Below, one piece after another: positions 7,442-15,700 of a stretch of DNA of 64,000 bases. The notes under the pieces are model-generated. The model saw nothing but the letters and a program-made list of their open reading frames with translations. It was not told where the DNA came from and ran no database searches. The stretch's first letter is position 1. Each line of letters opens with the position of its first letter. A program made the position numbers and the translations under genes. Location: positions 1,686,996-1,750,995 of the forward strand of contig CP070742.1 in NCBI GenBank assembly GCA_020348065.1, in the 5' to 3' direction. The DNA comes from Candidatus Zixiibacteriota bacterium (lineage in GTDB: Bacteria > Zixibacteria > MSB-5A5 > UBA10806).

Positions 7442-9796
7442 ATGGCATCAGGAGCCATTGACGGCATATTTTCAGGGCTGAATACTACTGAAATTATTAA
7501 CAGTATCATTGAAGCCGAAAGGGCCAAGCAAAATGTATATCTGGCCAGGCAGGCCGAATACACCCAGAAATTAACCAGCTGGCAGACTATTAATTCCTAT
7601 CTCCTGGCATTTAAAACCCAGACCGATGTTTTATCAAGGGCGTCTCTCTGGGATAAAATCTCGGTTACGTCCTCAAACTCAGACGTAATATCCGTAACCG
7701 GAAGCGGGAGTTCCGCCAGTGGAACATATTTTGTCTCCGTAGATCAGCTGGCTCAAAATCAGCAGATAGCGAGCCAGGGTTATTCTTCGGATCAGACCAT
7801 TGTGGGTACGGGCACAATTGAGATCTCCGTTGGCGGCAGCGCCCCGATTACCATAAATCTGGAAGCCGGAAGTAATAGTCTGAGCGCCTTGAAACATGCC
7901 ATAAATGACGCCGGCGCGGGAGTGACAGCGGCAATTATTAACGACGGATCGGGAAACAATCCCTTCAGGTTGATCCTGTCGGCCAACGAAACCGGAGCTG
8001 ATAGCGAGATTACGGTAACGAACGATTTGATAGGCGGAACCCAGCCCGATTTCGGTACCAGCTATTTTGACATTCCTGAAAGAATCGAATGGTCGCCGAA
8101 CGCGACCTCTAATCCATCGCTGGGAGCCAGCGCCAGCTATACAGGCATTGCTAATAAAATATATAACTTCACCATAGAAGGCTCCGGGTCGAAGACTATC
8201 GGCGTTGATGAGGTCGCCATAAACTGGACCGACGGCACTAATTCCGGATCGATAACAATTCCTTCTACTTTTAATCCCGCTGTGGATGAGGTGGTTTTAA
8301 CGGGCGATGGTTCTGATGGATTGACTTTATCCTTTTCTTCCGGCGTCCTCGTGGGAGGAGATACGTTCCAGGTGCAGGCTCTGGCGCCTACGATTCAGGC
8401 CGGCCAGGATGCAATCCTGAGGCTCGGTTCCCAGGGCTCCGGCGGTTCCCCTATCGTAGTCACGTCTTCATCCAATACGGTAACAACTCTTATCGATGGA
8501 GTTACGCTGGAATTGCATGACGTTTCCTCAGATCCCATTAGAATAAAGGTTGATACGGATCATTCGAGTGTTATCTCCACGATTCAGGATCTGGTCGGCA
8601 AATATAACGAGTTCGCGAAATTCGTTGACGAGCAGATGAGTTTTGACCCTGAAGCCAATAAAGCGGGCATCCTGCTGGGAGATACTTCCTTGGTAAATCT
8701 TCTATCATACATAAGATCGGATATTACCCGCAGAGTAAGAGGATTGGACGGAGACCTGACAAAACTCTCCGACATCGGGGTGAAATTCGATATTTATGGA
8801 AAACTCGGTGTCGATACGTCGGTTTTAACGGAGTTGTTAAATGACGATCCCGAAGCGGTGAAAAAGCTGTTTCTGGCGTCAGGCAATTCCGATAACGGAT
8901 ACATTAAATTTTTATCCGCCGGCCCGGACGCGGTCCCCTCCGAAAATGGATATGACGTCGATATCACTCAGGCTGCCACCCGGGGGAGATATACCGGGGC
9001 GTCCATAGACAATCCGGCTCTATCGAATATCGATCTGACAAATAATAATAACAGAATTAAAATATCAGTAAACGGGGTTGTATCGAGCGAAATATCTCTT
9101 GAAGCCAGAATTTATACCAGCGGCGATGATCTTGCGGCAGAGATACAGGAAAAAATAAATGCCGATGAAGCCCTCGGCTCCAATGACGTGGAAGTCGTGT
9201 GGGTGGATAACGGGGATACCGGTCATCTGGAGATGTCTTCCTCGATCTGGGGCTCCAATTCCAAAGTTAATATTGATATCGAACCCGCCTGGAGTGCGCA
9301 TTCCCTTTTGGGGTTTTCAGGTGGATTATCAACCGATGGCACCGACGTCGAGGGCACCATAAACGGCGAACCGGCTACGGGGTTGGGCCAGATACTTACG
9401 GGAGACGATGACAATGAAAATACGGCCGGTCTGAAACTTAAGGTTACCCTGACGCCGGATCTATTGGTCGACGGCGCCGAGGGTAAGATCACCTTGACCA
9501 AAGGCATCGCCGCCCTGTTGAGCGAGAGAATTGACGCATATACCGACGCAAACGACGGAATTTTGAATTCGAGAACGAAGACCATTGAAAAACAAATCAA
9601 CAATATCAAGGAGCAAATAGAGAGAATGGAAGAGCAGCTTGAGGTAAAAAGAGAAAGCCTCTATAAGCAGTTTATTGCTATGGAGGAGGCTATTGGAAAG
9701 TTGCAGAGCCAGCAAATGTTTTTATCCTCCGCTATTGCGAGTTTGGGATCATTGGGACAGACCAACAGTAACTCCGGCGGATTATTATCAATCTGA
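7442..9796 (+). CDS. fliD: Flagellar filament cap protein FliD
   Basis: This 784-residue cap (HAP2) protein assembles flagellin at the filament tip. The N-terminus IDGIFSGLNTTEIINSIIEAER followed by LTSWQTINSYL is the FliD N-terminal coiled-coil signature. The C-terminal ~90 residues (INNIKEQIERMEEQLEVKRE and LQSQQMFLSSAIASL) are the FliD C-terminal domain. The middle, rich in beta structure and Gly/Ser, is longer than usual; most FliD proteins have 450-700 residues. The extra length parallels the long flagellin, as if cap and filament had grown together. A GGAGG ribosome site precedes the ATG. The gene heads a cluster with fliS, a flgN-like gene and flgM. Confidence 0.94.
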   Translation: MASGAIDGIFSGLNTTEIINSIIEAERAKQNVYLARQAEYTQKLTSWQTINSYLLAFKTQTDVLSRASLWDKISVTSSNSDVISVTGSGSSASGTYFVSVDQLAQNQQIASQGYSSDQTIVGTGTIEISVGGSAPITINLEAGSNSLSALKHAINDAGAGVTAAIINDGSGNNPFRLILSANETGADSEITVTNDLIGGTQPDFGTSYFDIPERIEWSPNATSNPSLGASASYTGIANKIYNFTIEGSGSKTIGVDEVAINWTDGTNSGSITIPSTFNPAVDEVVLTGDGSDGLTLSFSSGVLVGGDTFQVQALAPTIQAGQDAILRLGSQGSGGSPIVVTSSSNTVTTLIDGVTLELHDVSSDPIRIKVDTDHSSVISTIQDLVGKYNEFAKFVDEQMSFDPEANKAGILLGDTSLVNLLSYIRSDITRRVRGLDGDLTKLSDIGVKFDIYGKLGVDTSVLTELLNDDPEAVKKLFLASGNSDNGYIKFLSAGPDAVPSENGYDVDITQAATRGRYTGASIDNPALSNIDLTNNNNRIKISVNGVVSSEISLEARIYTSGDDLAAEIQEKINADEALGSNDVEVVWVDNGDTGHLEMSSSIWGSNSKVNIDIEPAWSAHSLLGFSGGLSTDGTDVEGTINGEPATGLGQILTGDDDNENTAGLKLKVTLTPDLLVDGAEGKITLTKGIAALLSERIDAYTDANDGILNSRTKTIEKQINNIKEQIERMEEQLEVKRESLYKQFIAMEEAIGKLQSQQMFLSSAIASLGSLGQTNSNSGGLLSI

Positions 9797-9820
9797 TGTT
9801 TGGAATAAAAGGGGCTTTAT

Positions 9821-10255
9821 GTGGCAGAAAAAGAGCTTAAAACCTACCGAGACGTTAAAATAAAGAATATGAATCAACGGGAGCTTATAGTTTTTCTCTA
9901 TGAATCCGCGTTGGGATTGATGGAACAGGGAAAAGAGAGAATAAATGCGGGTGACGTTCCCGGCACCCATGAAAAACTCGACCGCGCCAGAAATATCTTT
10001 CTGCACCTGCTGGTAACGTTGAATCCCGAATCGGGCGGAGAATTCGCCAGAAGACTATCGGCTCTCTATTCCTACTTTGTGGAAAAGATCACCATGGCGA
10101 ACGTGTCTAAAAATGTCGATGAACTGGATGAAATCATTCCGTTGGTTGGCGAGATAAAAGACGCCTGGGAGAATATGGAATTTGAAAATCCCGGAAAATC
10201 TTCCCCGGGAATTAACAACAATCCTGAGAATCAATTAATCTCGATGGAGGTATAG
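9821..10255 (+). CDS. fliS: Flagellin export chaperone FliS
   Basis: This is a 144-residue all-helical protein. FliS binds the flagellin C-terminal D0 region in the cytoplasm and delivers it to the flagellar export gate. The N-terminal segment IKNMNQRELIVFLYESALGLMEQGKE and the following GDVPGTHEKLDRARNIFLHLL have the helix pattern and spacing of the family; the chain is slightly longer than the usual ~130 residues. The start codon is GTG, placed after AAAAGGGG. It lies 24 bp after fliD, the standard gene order, and its TAG stop overlaps the GTG start of the next gene by one base. Confidence 0.9.
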   Translation: MAEKELKTYRDVKIKNMNQRELIVFLYESALGLMEQGKERINAGDVPGTHEKLDRARNIFLHLLVTLNPESGGEFARRLSALYSYFVEKITMANVSKNVDELDEIIPLVGEIKDAWENMEFENPGKSSPGINNNPENQLISMEV

Positions 10256-10695
10256 TGAATAATTCCAGAGCCAAGCTGGTCACACACCTGGAGTCCAAAA
10301 GACGCCTTTTTCAAGATATGGAAAAGACCCTGATCGAACAGGAGAATCTCCTGAAAAAAAAGGAGTTTGATGGCTTTCGTGATAAAAGCGAAATGATCGA
10401 CAGTATTATTGAGAAAATAAAAAACATCGACTATGATATTGCCCGCCTTGAGTCCGATGATACGAGTCTTTCCAGGATGGCAATATCCGGCGATGATGAG
10501 ATCAAAAAAATACTGGATGGAATAATTAAAATCTCGAAAAGAAATTACGGGCTGATGGATGAGCTGGCTGAAATCCTGAATAAATCCTATCAGGATCTTA
10601 AGGAAAAGCTGGGTGACACGGTCGAGATGAGCAAAATCAGCGGGTATAAAACTTCAACGCAACCCTCGCCCGTATATTTCGATAAAACCAGCTAA
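10255..10695 (+). CDS. flgN: FlgN-like flagellar export chaperone
   Basis: This 146-residue protein is predicted to be almost wholly alpha-helical and coiled coil, with a GTG start overlapping the fliS stop. Its length, helix content and C-terminal tail YKTSTQPSPVYFDKTS fit the FlgN family, which chaperones the hook-filament junction proteins FlgK and FlgL. The junction genes themselves are not in the window. FliT, the FliD chaperone, is the alternative, because fliT often follows fliS; FliT proteins are usually shorter, near 120 residues. The family call rests on pattern and context, not on strong motifs. Confidence 0.62.
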   Translation: MNNSRAKLVTHLESKRRLFQDMEKTLIEQENLLKKKEFDGFRDKSEMIDSIIEKIKNIDYDIARLESDDTSLSRMAISGDDEIKKILDGIIKISKRNYGLMDELAEILNKSYQDLKEKLGDTVEMSKISGYKTSTQPSPVYFDKTS

Positions 10696-10740
10696 AGTGT
10701 TCGCGCAACTTGGCGATACAGATAATGAGATAATGCGACT

Positions 10741-11205
10741 ATGAAGATTAACGGTTTTAATAATAAGATTCCGCCAACCGACATCAATCCGAAAACTTAT
10801 AAATCCATCGATCATTCCGCCTCCGGCGATGGAAAGACAATCTTAAAAAATGCCGATACGGGAAGGAATATTTCGACTGATCCCGGTAATTCTGAGCGTA
10901 TAGATTCCGGAAAAGACAGAATAGAACTGAACACAAATCGCGCGGTTTTAAAGGGAGCTGAAGACTCCGGGCGGGCGCCCGATATCAAAGATTCCATCGA
11001 ATCGGGGGAGAGGGCAAAGGACGTAATTTACAGCCCCGAAAGCGTTTCCGGGGCCGCGAAAACCGCGTTTGATGCTTCCCGTGAAATCAAATTTTCGAAA
11101 GTTCGACAAAAAATTGCCGATGGGTATTATGATAATCCCGAATTTATAGAACGACTGGCGGAAAAGCTGATAGAAAAATTTTATCTGTCGGAGGAGAAGG
11201 ACTGA
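10741..11205 (+). CDS. flgM: FlgM-like anti-sigma-28 factor
   Basis: This is a 154-residue polar protein. The first ~110 residues look disordered (Gly, Ser, Asp, Lys rich). The C-terminal ~40 residues contain EIKFSKVRQKIADGYYD and then FIERLAEKLIEKFY. This copies the FlgM sigma-binding region (V..LK..I..G.Y.....IA.KLL). FlgM holds the flagellar sigma factor inactive until the hook is complete and FlgM is exported. Most FlgM proteins are near 100 residues, so this has a long extra N-terminal stretch. The sigma-28-like promoters upstream agree with the call. The sigma factor gene fliA is not in the window. Confidence 0.75.
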   Translation: MKINGFNNKIPPTDINPKTYKSIDHSASGDGKTILKNADTGRNISTDPGNSERIDSGKDRIELNTNRAVLKGAEDSGRAPDIKDSIESGERAKDVIYSPESVSGAAKTAFDASREIKFSKVRQKIADGYYDNPEFIERLAEKLIEKFYLSEEKD

Positions 11206-11207
11206 AT

Positions 11208-12104
11208 ATGCAGACGACAGCCGAAACCACCGAAAAAAAGCTTAAAATCATTGTGGATAAAATTCATAATCTCCCCACGCCCCCTATTGTTTTTACCCAG
11301 ATTACCAAGGTTATAAATAATCCGGATACCTCGGCCTATGAAATCGGCGGTATCATAGCCGAAGACCCGGCGCTCACCGCCAAAGTTCTGAAACTCACAA
11401 ACTCGTCCTTTTATGGCATTCCCAGGACGATTACCAATGTTAAACAGGCCATTGTTATTCTGGGCCTGGATGCCATCAAATCACTGGTCATCTCGGCGTC
11501 GGTTTTTGACGCCTTTTCGAAAAACAAGGCCCTCGACACCGAATATCTGGAAAACTTCTGGCGTCACTCCCTCTCCGTCGCGTTTATGGCCAAAATAATC
11601 AGCAGATTCAGAAAAACATCGAACCTCCAGGAGGCGGAAATTGCCTTTTCGGGAGGTCTTTTGCACGATATCGGAAAGCTGATATTAATATCTCATCTCC
11701 CTGATGAATATCTGAAAATAAAAGCCTTACAGGAAAAGGAATCGTCTATGTCGGAGATCGACATTGAATCCAGCGTTCTGCAATTTAATCATGCCCACCT
11801 GGGAAGCTATATGGCGGGGAAATGGAATCTTCCGGAGGAGATCTGCGACGCTATTATGAACCACCATTCGAAAAAGGCCCTGCCGAACGGTATCCTGGCG
11901 GCCGTAATTCACCTGGCCGATTATCTTGCCCATAAAAATGAACTTTACGATGGCAAGAAAATCGAAAGGAAGAATCCTTTCTACGAAAGCGTATGGACAA
12001 CTCTCGGTATGGATATATCATCGACGGATCAAATGCTGGAAATGCTGAGAAGCGAATACGCCAAAGCCGAAACGTTCCTGAAAATGGCCCAGGGGATGAG
12101 TTGA
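11208..12104 (+). CDS. HDOD-domain protein
   Basis: This 298-residue protein is almost wholly an HDOD domain. Signature parts are LPTPPIVFTQITKVINNPDTS near the start, IIAEDPALTAKVLKLTNSSFYG, and AIVILGLDAIKSLVIS. LLHDIGKLILIS near residue 150 and NHH near 220 follow. HDOD domains are non-catalytic or degenerate relatives of HD phosphohydrolases and act in signalling. The retained HDxGK here leaves catalytic activity open. It begins two bases after flgM, so it is probably expressed with the flagellar genes and may link motility to second-messenger or stress signals (inference). Confidence 0.88.
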   Translation: MQTTAETTEKKLKIIVDKIHNLPTPPIVFTQITKVINNPDTSAYEIGGIIAEDPALTAKVLKLTNSSFYGIPRTITNVKQAIVILGLDAIKSLVISASVFDAFSKNKALDTEYLENFWRHSLSVAFMAKIISRFRKTSNLQEAEIAFSGGLLHDIGKLILISHLPDEYLKIKALQEKESSMSEIDIESSVLQFNHAHLGSYMAGKWNLPEEICDAIMNHHSKKALPNGILAAVIHLADYLAHKNELYDGKKIERKNPFYESVWTTLGMDISSTDQMLEMLRSEYAKAETFLKMAQGMS

Positions 12105-12263
12105 AATCCGGTATAAATCCGTAAAATGTCCTATATAACGATTTTAGATCCGATAACCGCATTTTGAGATTTTTTTTCTTGCCCGATTTTTCGCGGGAAA
12201 GTATATTGGCTAATGATAACCGATATCTGATTCGGTTGTCATATGATGTGTCTATTTTGGAGA

Positions 12264-12282
12264 CCGATGGAATGTCCATCGG
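12264..12282 (+). terminator. Possible terminator hairpin after the flagellar operon
   Basis: CCGATGG at 12264-12270 pairs perfectly with CCATCGG at 12276-12282 around AATGT. A TTTT run follows ten bases later, not immediately, so this is a weak candidate. The rest of 12105-12340 holds no convincing gene. Confidence 0.35.
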
Positions 12283-12340
12283 CCTCATCGGGTTTTAAGT
12301 AATATCGGTTTTGGACTTTTGCTGCCGATAATTTTTGCAG

Positions 12341-12417
12341 GGGCGATTAGCTCAGATGGTTAGAGTACTTGCTTGACATGCAAGGGGTCACTGGTTCAAT
12401 TCCAGTATCGCCCACCA
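12341..12417 (+). tRNA. tRNA-Val (anticodon GAC)
   Basis: Acceptor GGGCGAT (12341-12347) pairs with ATCGCCC (12407-12413). The D arm is AGCTCAGATGGTTAGAG. The anticodon stem CTTGC/GCAAG encloses TTGACAT with anticodon GAC. The T arm contains GGTTCAATTCC. The 3' CCA is encoded (12415-12417). Confidence 0.97.
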
Positions 12418-12432
12418 TTATATATGAGAGGC

Positions 12433-12492
12433 GGCAGTAGTCTAAAGGTATTTTAACGCTAGCTGCCCCGTGGGGCGGCTGATTTTTATTTT
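12433..12492 (+). promoter_or_regulatory. Terminator/antiterminator-like hairpin pair abutting thrS
   Basis: AGCTGCCC (12461-12468) pairs with GGGCGGCT (12473-12480) in an eight-pair stem with a CGTG loop. TTTTTATTTT follows (12483-12492), giving an intrinsic-terminator shape. An alternative stem forms from GGCAG+TAG (12433-12440) with CTA (12459-12461) and CTGCC (12463-12467), with one bulged G. It would destroy the first. The terminator ends only four bases before the thrS ATG. It may simply end the tRNA-Val transcript, or it may be a thrS attenuator. Confidence 0.55.
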
Positions 12493-12496
12493 GGTA

Positions 12497-14419
12497 ATGA
12501 TTAAAGTTAAGTTTCCCGACGGTTCGAGAAAAGAATTCAAAGAGGATGTCACGCCCGCGGAGATAGCGCGGTCTATTTCTAATTCTCTGGTTAAAAAAGC
12601 CCTGGGAGCGGTTGTCAACGGTTCCATAGTGGATCTTTCTCATCCCATTAGCGCCGATTGCTCTTTAAGGATCCTTACCTTCGATGATCCCGAGGGTAGA
12701 GAAATATTCTGGCATTCCTCGGCGCATCTGATGGCTTCCGCGGTTCTGAAGCTGTTCCCGGATACGAAACTGGCCATCGGGCCGGCCGTTCCGGACGATT
12801 TTTCGTCGAGGTTTTATTACGATCTCGATATGAATCACAAACTTGCGGAGGAAGACCTCGACGCCATCGAAAAGAAAATGCAGGAATTGGCCGCGCAGGA
12901 TCTTCCTTTCGAAAGAACCGAAAAAAATCGTCAAAAGGCCATATCGAGATTCAGGGAAGAGGGAGATATTTACAAGGCCGAGATGGCCTCCGAAATGGAG
13001 GATGAGAACATCACTTTTTACGGCCATGATGATTTCATCGATATGTGCCGGGGACCTCATATACCCTCTACAGGTCGGATAAAAGCCGTCAAGCTCCTTT
13101 CAGTCGCCGGAGCCTACTGGCGGGGCGATGAAAACAACAGGATGCTCCAGAGAATCTACGGTGTCAGCTTTCCCGATATTAAAATGCTGAATGAACATCT
13201 GCGGATTATCGAGGAGGCCAAAAAGCGCGATCACCGTTTTCTGGGCCGCGATCTGGATCTTTTCTCCATTTCGGAATCAATCGGTTCGGGCCTGGTGCTG
13301 TGGCACCCCCGGGGGGCTCTGGTAAGGACAATAATCGAGGATTTCTGGCGGGAGCAACACCTCAAAAACGGGTATGATATAGTCTATTCGCCGCATATAG
13401 CCAAACTGGATCTCTGGAATAAATCGGGGCACACCAATTTTTATTCGGAATATATGTATTCGCCCATGGCGATTGACGAGGTTAATTACGAAATAAAGCC
13501 GATGAACTGCCCTTTCCATATTCATATTTATAAGTCTAAGACCAGGAGTTATCGAGATCTTCCTTTCAGGTGGGCAGAATTAGGGACCGTATATCGTTAT
13601 GAGCGTTCAGGAGTTTTGCACGGCCTCATGCGCGTCAGGGGATTTACCCAGGACGACGCCCATATTTTTTGCCGCCCGGATCAGTTGCAGGATGAGCTCG
13701 AAAGAACAATAAAATTCAACCTCTTTTTCCTGAGAACCTTCAAATTCGATAATTTCGATGTTTATCTTTCCACTCGCCCCGAGAAATACGTGGGGACTAT
13801 CGAAGGATGGGACAGGGCAACGGAAACGCTAAAAAACGCCCTGGTGGAGACCGAGACCGAGTACGAAATCGATCCCGGCGAGGGAGTTTTTTACGGCCCC
13901 AAAATCGATATTAAAATTAAGGACAATCTCGGCCGCTCCTGGCAGTGCACCACCATTCAGGTCGATTTCAATCTCCCGGATAGATTCGAGATGGAATATG
14001 TCTCCGGCGACGGCTCCAGGAAACAACCCATCATGATTCATCGCGCCCTGCTGGGATCTATGGAACGCTTCTTCGGCGTGCTTGTCGAACATTACGCCGG
14101 TAATTTTCCCTTGTGGCTGGCGCCGGAACAGATTAGAATCCTTCCGGTGACCGATTACGCGAACCGCTACGGCGATAAATTAGTTGATATTTTTAAAAAA
14201 GATGGTTTCCGGACGGGGATCGATCTATCCAGCGAGAAGATCGGGAAAAAGATAAGGGACGCGGAGAGCATGAAAATCCCTTACATGGTTATCATCGGCA
14301 AAAAAGAGATTGAAGAAGGCTCGATTTCGCTCCGAAAACATACAATAGGAGACATTGGAAAAATATCGATAGACGACGCTGTCGGGAAATTGAAAGAAGA
14401 AATAGAGAATAAAAACTGA
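12497..14419 (+). CDS. thrS: Threonyl-tRNA synthetase
   Basis: This is a 640-residue class II synthetase. MIKVKFPDGSRKEF opens a TGS domain, which decides the ATG at 12497 over the in-frame GTG at 12470. The editing domain follows (HSSAHLMASAV, DMCRGPH). The catalytic core shows motif 2 around FRWAELGTVYRYERSG. The zinc ligands are Cys in MNCPFH, His in QDDAHIFC and His in MIHRALLGSMERFFG, which is also motif 3. The anticodon-binding domain ends the chain. It charges tRNA-Thr and clears mischarged Ser. No good ribosome site is seen; a hairpin lies directly upstream. It heads the conserved thrS-infC-rpmI-rplT-pheS-pheT order. Confidence 0.97.
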   Translation: MIKVKFPDGSRKEFKEDVTPAEIARSISNSLVKKALGAVVNGSIVDLSHPISADCSLRILTFDDPEGREIFWHSSAHLMASAVLKLFPDTKLAIGPAVPDDFSSRFYYDLDMNHKLAEEDLDAIEKKMQELAAQDLPFERTEKNRQKAISRFREEGDIYKAEMASEMEDENITFYGHDDFIDMCRGPHIPSTGRIKAVKLLSVAGAYWRGDENNRMLQRIYGVSFPDIKMLNEHLRIIEEAKKRDHRFLGRDLDLFSISESIGSGLVLWHPRGALVRTIIEDFWREQHLKNGYDIVYSPHIAKLDLWNKSGHTNFYSEYMYSPMAIDEVNYEIKPMNCPFHIHIYKSKTRSYRDLPFRWAELGTVYRYERSGVLHGLMRVRGFTQDDAHIFCRPDQLQDELERTIKFNLFFLRTFKFDNFDVYLSTRPEKYVGTIEGWDRATETLKNALVETETEYEIDPGEGVFYGPKIDIKIKDNLGRSWQCTTIQVDFNLPDRFEMEYVSGDGSRKQPIMIHRALLGSMERFFGVLVEHYAGNFPLWLAPEQIRILPVTDYANRYGDKLVDIFKKDGFRTGIDLSSEKIGKKIRDAESMKIPYMVIIGKKEIEEGSISLRKHTIGDIGKISIDDAVGKLKEEIENKN

Positions 14420-14444
14420 CTTATAACATCCTGGAGGTAACGTA

Positions 14445-14966
14445 ATAGCAAAACAAACAGGAACCAGAATAAATCAAAGAATAAGAGCTGCTGAGGTGCG
14501 TTTGATTGACGAAGACGGTTCTCAGCTGGGGATTGTCCCTATTAGCCAGGCCCTGGAAATAGCGGACGATAGGGGGCTTGACCTGGTAGAGGTGGCCGCG
14601 AGCTCTAAACCGCCGGTATGCAGGATAATGGATTATGGGAAATTTCTTTATGAAAGCTCGAAAAAAGCTAAGTTGGCGAAAAAGAAGCAGCATACCATCA
14701 ACCTGAAAGAAATGAGGTTCAGGCCCAAAACAGAGGAACATGATTACCAATTTAAGCTAAGGCACGTTAGAGATTTCCTGGAACACGGGTCCAAGGTGAA
14801 GGTGTTTGTTATATTTCGCGGTAGAGAGATGGTACACAAGGATCAAGGATACAAGATTATCGAACGACTGAAAAATGATCTCGCCGATCTGGCCGAACCC
14901 GAGGGTCAATCGAAGATGGAAGGGCGGCATCTCTCACAGATTTTTTACATGAAAAAGGTCAAATAA
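14445..14966 (+). CDS. infC: Translation initiation factor IF-3 with an AUA start codon
   Basis: IF-3 binds the 30S subunit, keeps subunits apart and rejects non-canonical start codons. The reading frame from 14445 gives (M)AKQTGTRINQRIRAAEVRLID, the conserved beginning of the factor. Motifs are LGIVPISQALEIA, LDLVEVAASSKPPVCRIMDYGKF and later KVKVFVIFRGREMVHKDQGY. The first codon is ATA at 14445-14447, seven bases after GGAGG (14433-14437). The frame has no ATG, GTG or TTG between the upstream stop and this point. The next possible start, GTG at 14496, would cut off 17 conserved residues. Rare starts on infC are known to mediate autoregulation by IF-3. The 174-residue length is normal. Confidence 0.93.
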   Translation: MAKQTGTRINQRIRAAEVRLIDEDGSQLGIVPISQALEIADDRGLDLVEVAASSKPPVCRIMDYGKFLYESSKKAKLAKKKQHTINLKEMRFRPKTEEHDYQFKLRHVRDFLEHGSKVKVFVIFRGREMVHKDQGYKIIERLKNDLADLAEPEGQSKMEGRHLSQIFYMKKVK

Positions 14967-15060
14967 CCTGCTTTTAACGAAATTGATTAAGAGATTGCTG
15001 TAATTTTTTGTTGCTATTGAGTTTGCTTTTAAATATATTAGGGTTTTTAAAGGAGTTTCA

Positions 15061-15255
15061 ATGCCGAAAATGAAGACAAATAAAGGGGCGGCCAAGAGAT
15101 TTAAAAAAACCGCCACCGGAAAAATAAAAAGGCGCAAACCGCTTAAAAATCATATACTTACAAAGAAAACCAGAAAGCGCAAAAGAAACCTGCGTCAGGC
15201 TACTATGGTTCACAAATCGGATATGGATCGCGTGGAAGCGATGCTGCCTTATTAA
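15061..15255 (+). CDS. rpmI: Ribosomal protein bL35
   Basis: This 64-residue, very basic protein of the large subunit starts [21 protein letters not shown] and contains [15 protein letters not shown], both family signatures. AAAGGAG precedes the ATG. It lies between infC and rplT, the conserved position. The 94-bp gap before it is AT-rich and could hold a promoter or leader, but no defined structure was recognised. Confidence 0.97.
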   Translation: MPKMKTNKGAAKRFKKTATGKIKRRKPLKNHILTKKTRKRKRNLRQATMVHKSDMDRVEAMLPY

Positions 15256-15281
15256 ACGGATAAATTGACGGAGAAAAAAAA

Positions 15282-15632
15282 ATGCCCAGGGCAAGAAATA
15301 ATGTTGCGGCACATAGAAGGCACAAAAAATTCCTTCGCCAGGCCAAAGGGAATTACGGCGGACGAAGCAGGCTTTACAGGACCGCCAGGGAGACTATTCA
15401 GAAGGGATTGGCCTACGCGTATCGTGATCGCCGTAACAAAAAACGTGATTTTCGAAGATTATGGATAATTAGAATCAATGCCGCTGCCAGGCTGAATGGT
15501 ATGTCATATTCTGCTTTTATTAATGGACTTAACAGGGCCGGAGTCTCTTTGAACAGGAAAATGTTGGCCGATATCGCCATCAGGGATTCCAAGGCTTTTG
15601 CGGAATTGGCAGAAACAGCCAGGAGCGCTTGA
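15282..15632 (+). CDS. rplT: Ribosomal protein bL20
   Basis: This 116-residue basic protein is needed early in 50S assembly. Signatures are [25 protein letters not shown], then [17 protein letters not shown] and the C-terminal [20 protein letters not shown]. Length and sequence fit the family throughout. In other bacteria bL20 represses its own operon by binding the leader. Two hairpins lie just downstream, before pheS. Confidence 0.97.
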   Translation: MPRARNNVAAHRRHKKFLRQAKGNYGGRSRLYRTARETIQKGLAYAYRDRRNKKRDFRRLWIIRINAAARLNGMSYSAFINGLNRAGVSLNRKMLADIAIRDSKAFAELAETARSA

Positions 15633-15690
15633 TTCTATAGTTTTTAAGAATCTATAAAACTCTCCTGGCGGGCTTTTCCGTAAAAGCCCG
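15631..15690 (+). promoter_or_regulatory. Two hairpins between rplT and pheS
   Basis: GATTCT (15631-15636) pairs with AGAATC (15647-15652). CGGGCTTTT (15669-15677) pairs perfectly with AAAAGCCCG (15682-15690) around CCGT. No T tract follows the second hairpin, so it is not a standard terminator. It ends ten bases before the pheS ATG, which lacks an evident Shine-Dalgarno sequence. It could act as a leader structure or processing site. Confidence 0.5.
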
Positions 15691-15700
15691 TCTCGGCATT

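Noticed and set aside
12418..12496. T-box riboswitch before thrS
   Set aside because: The spacer is too short (under 80 bp), and the conserved T-box sequence and specifier stem are not seen. Only a terminator/antiterminator-like pair is present.
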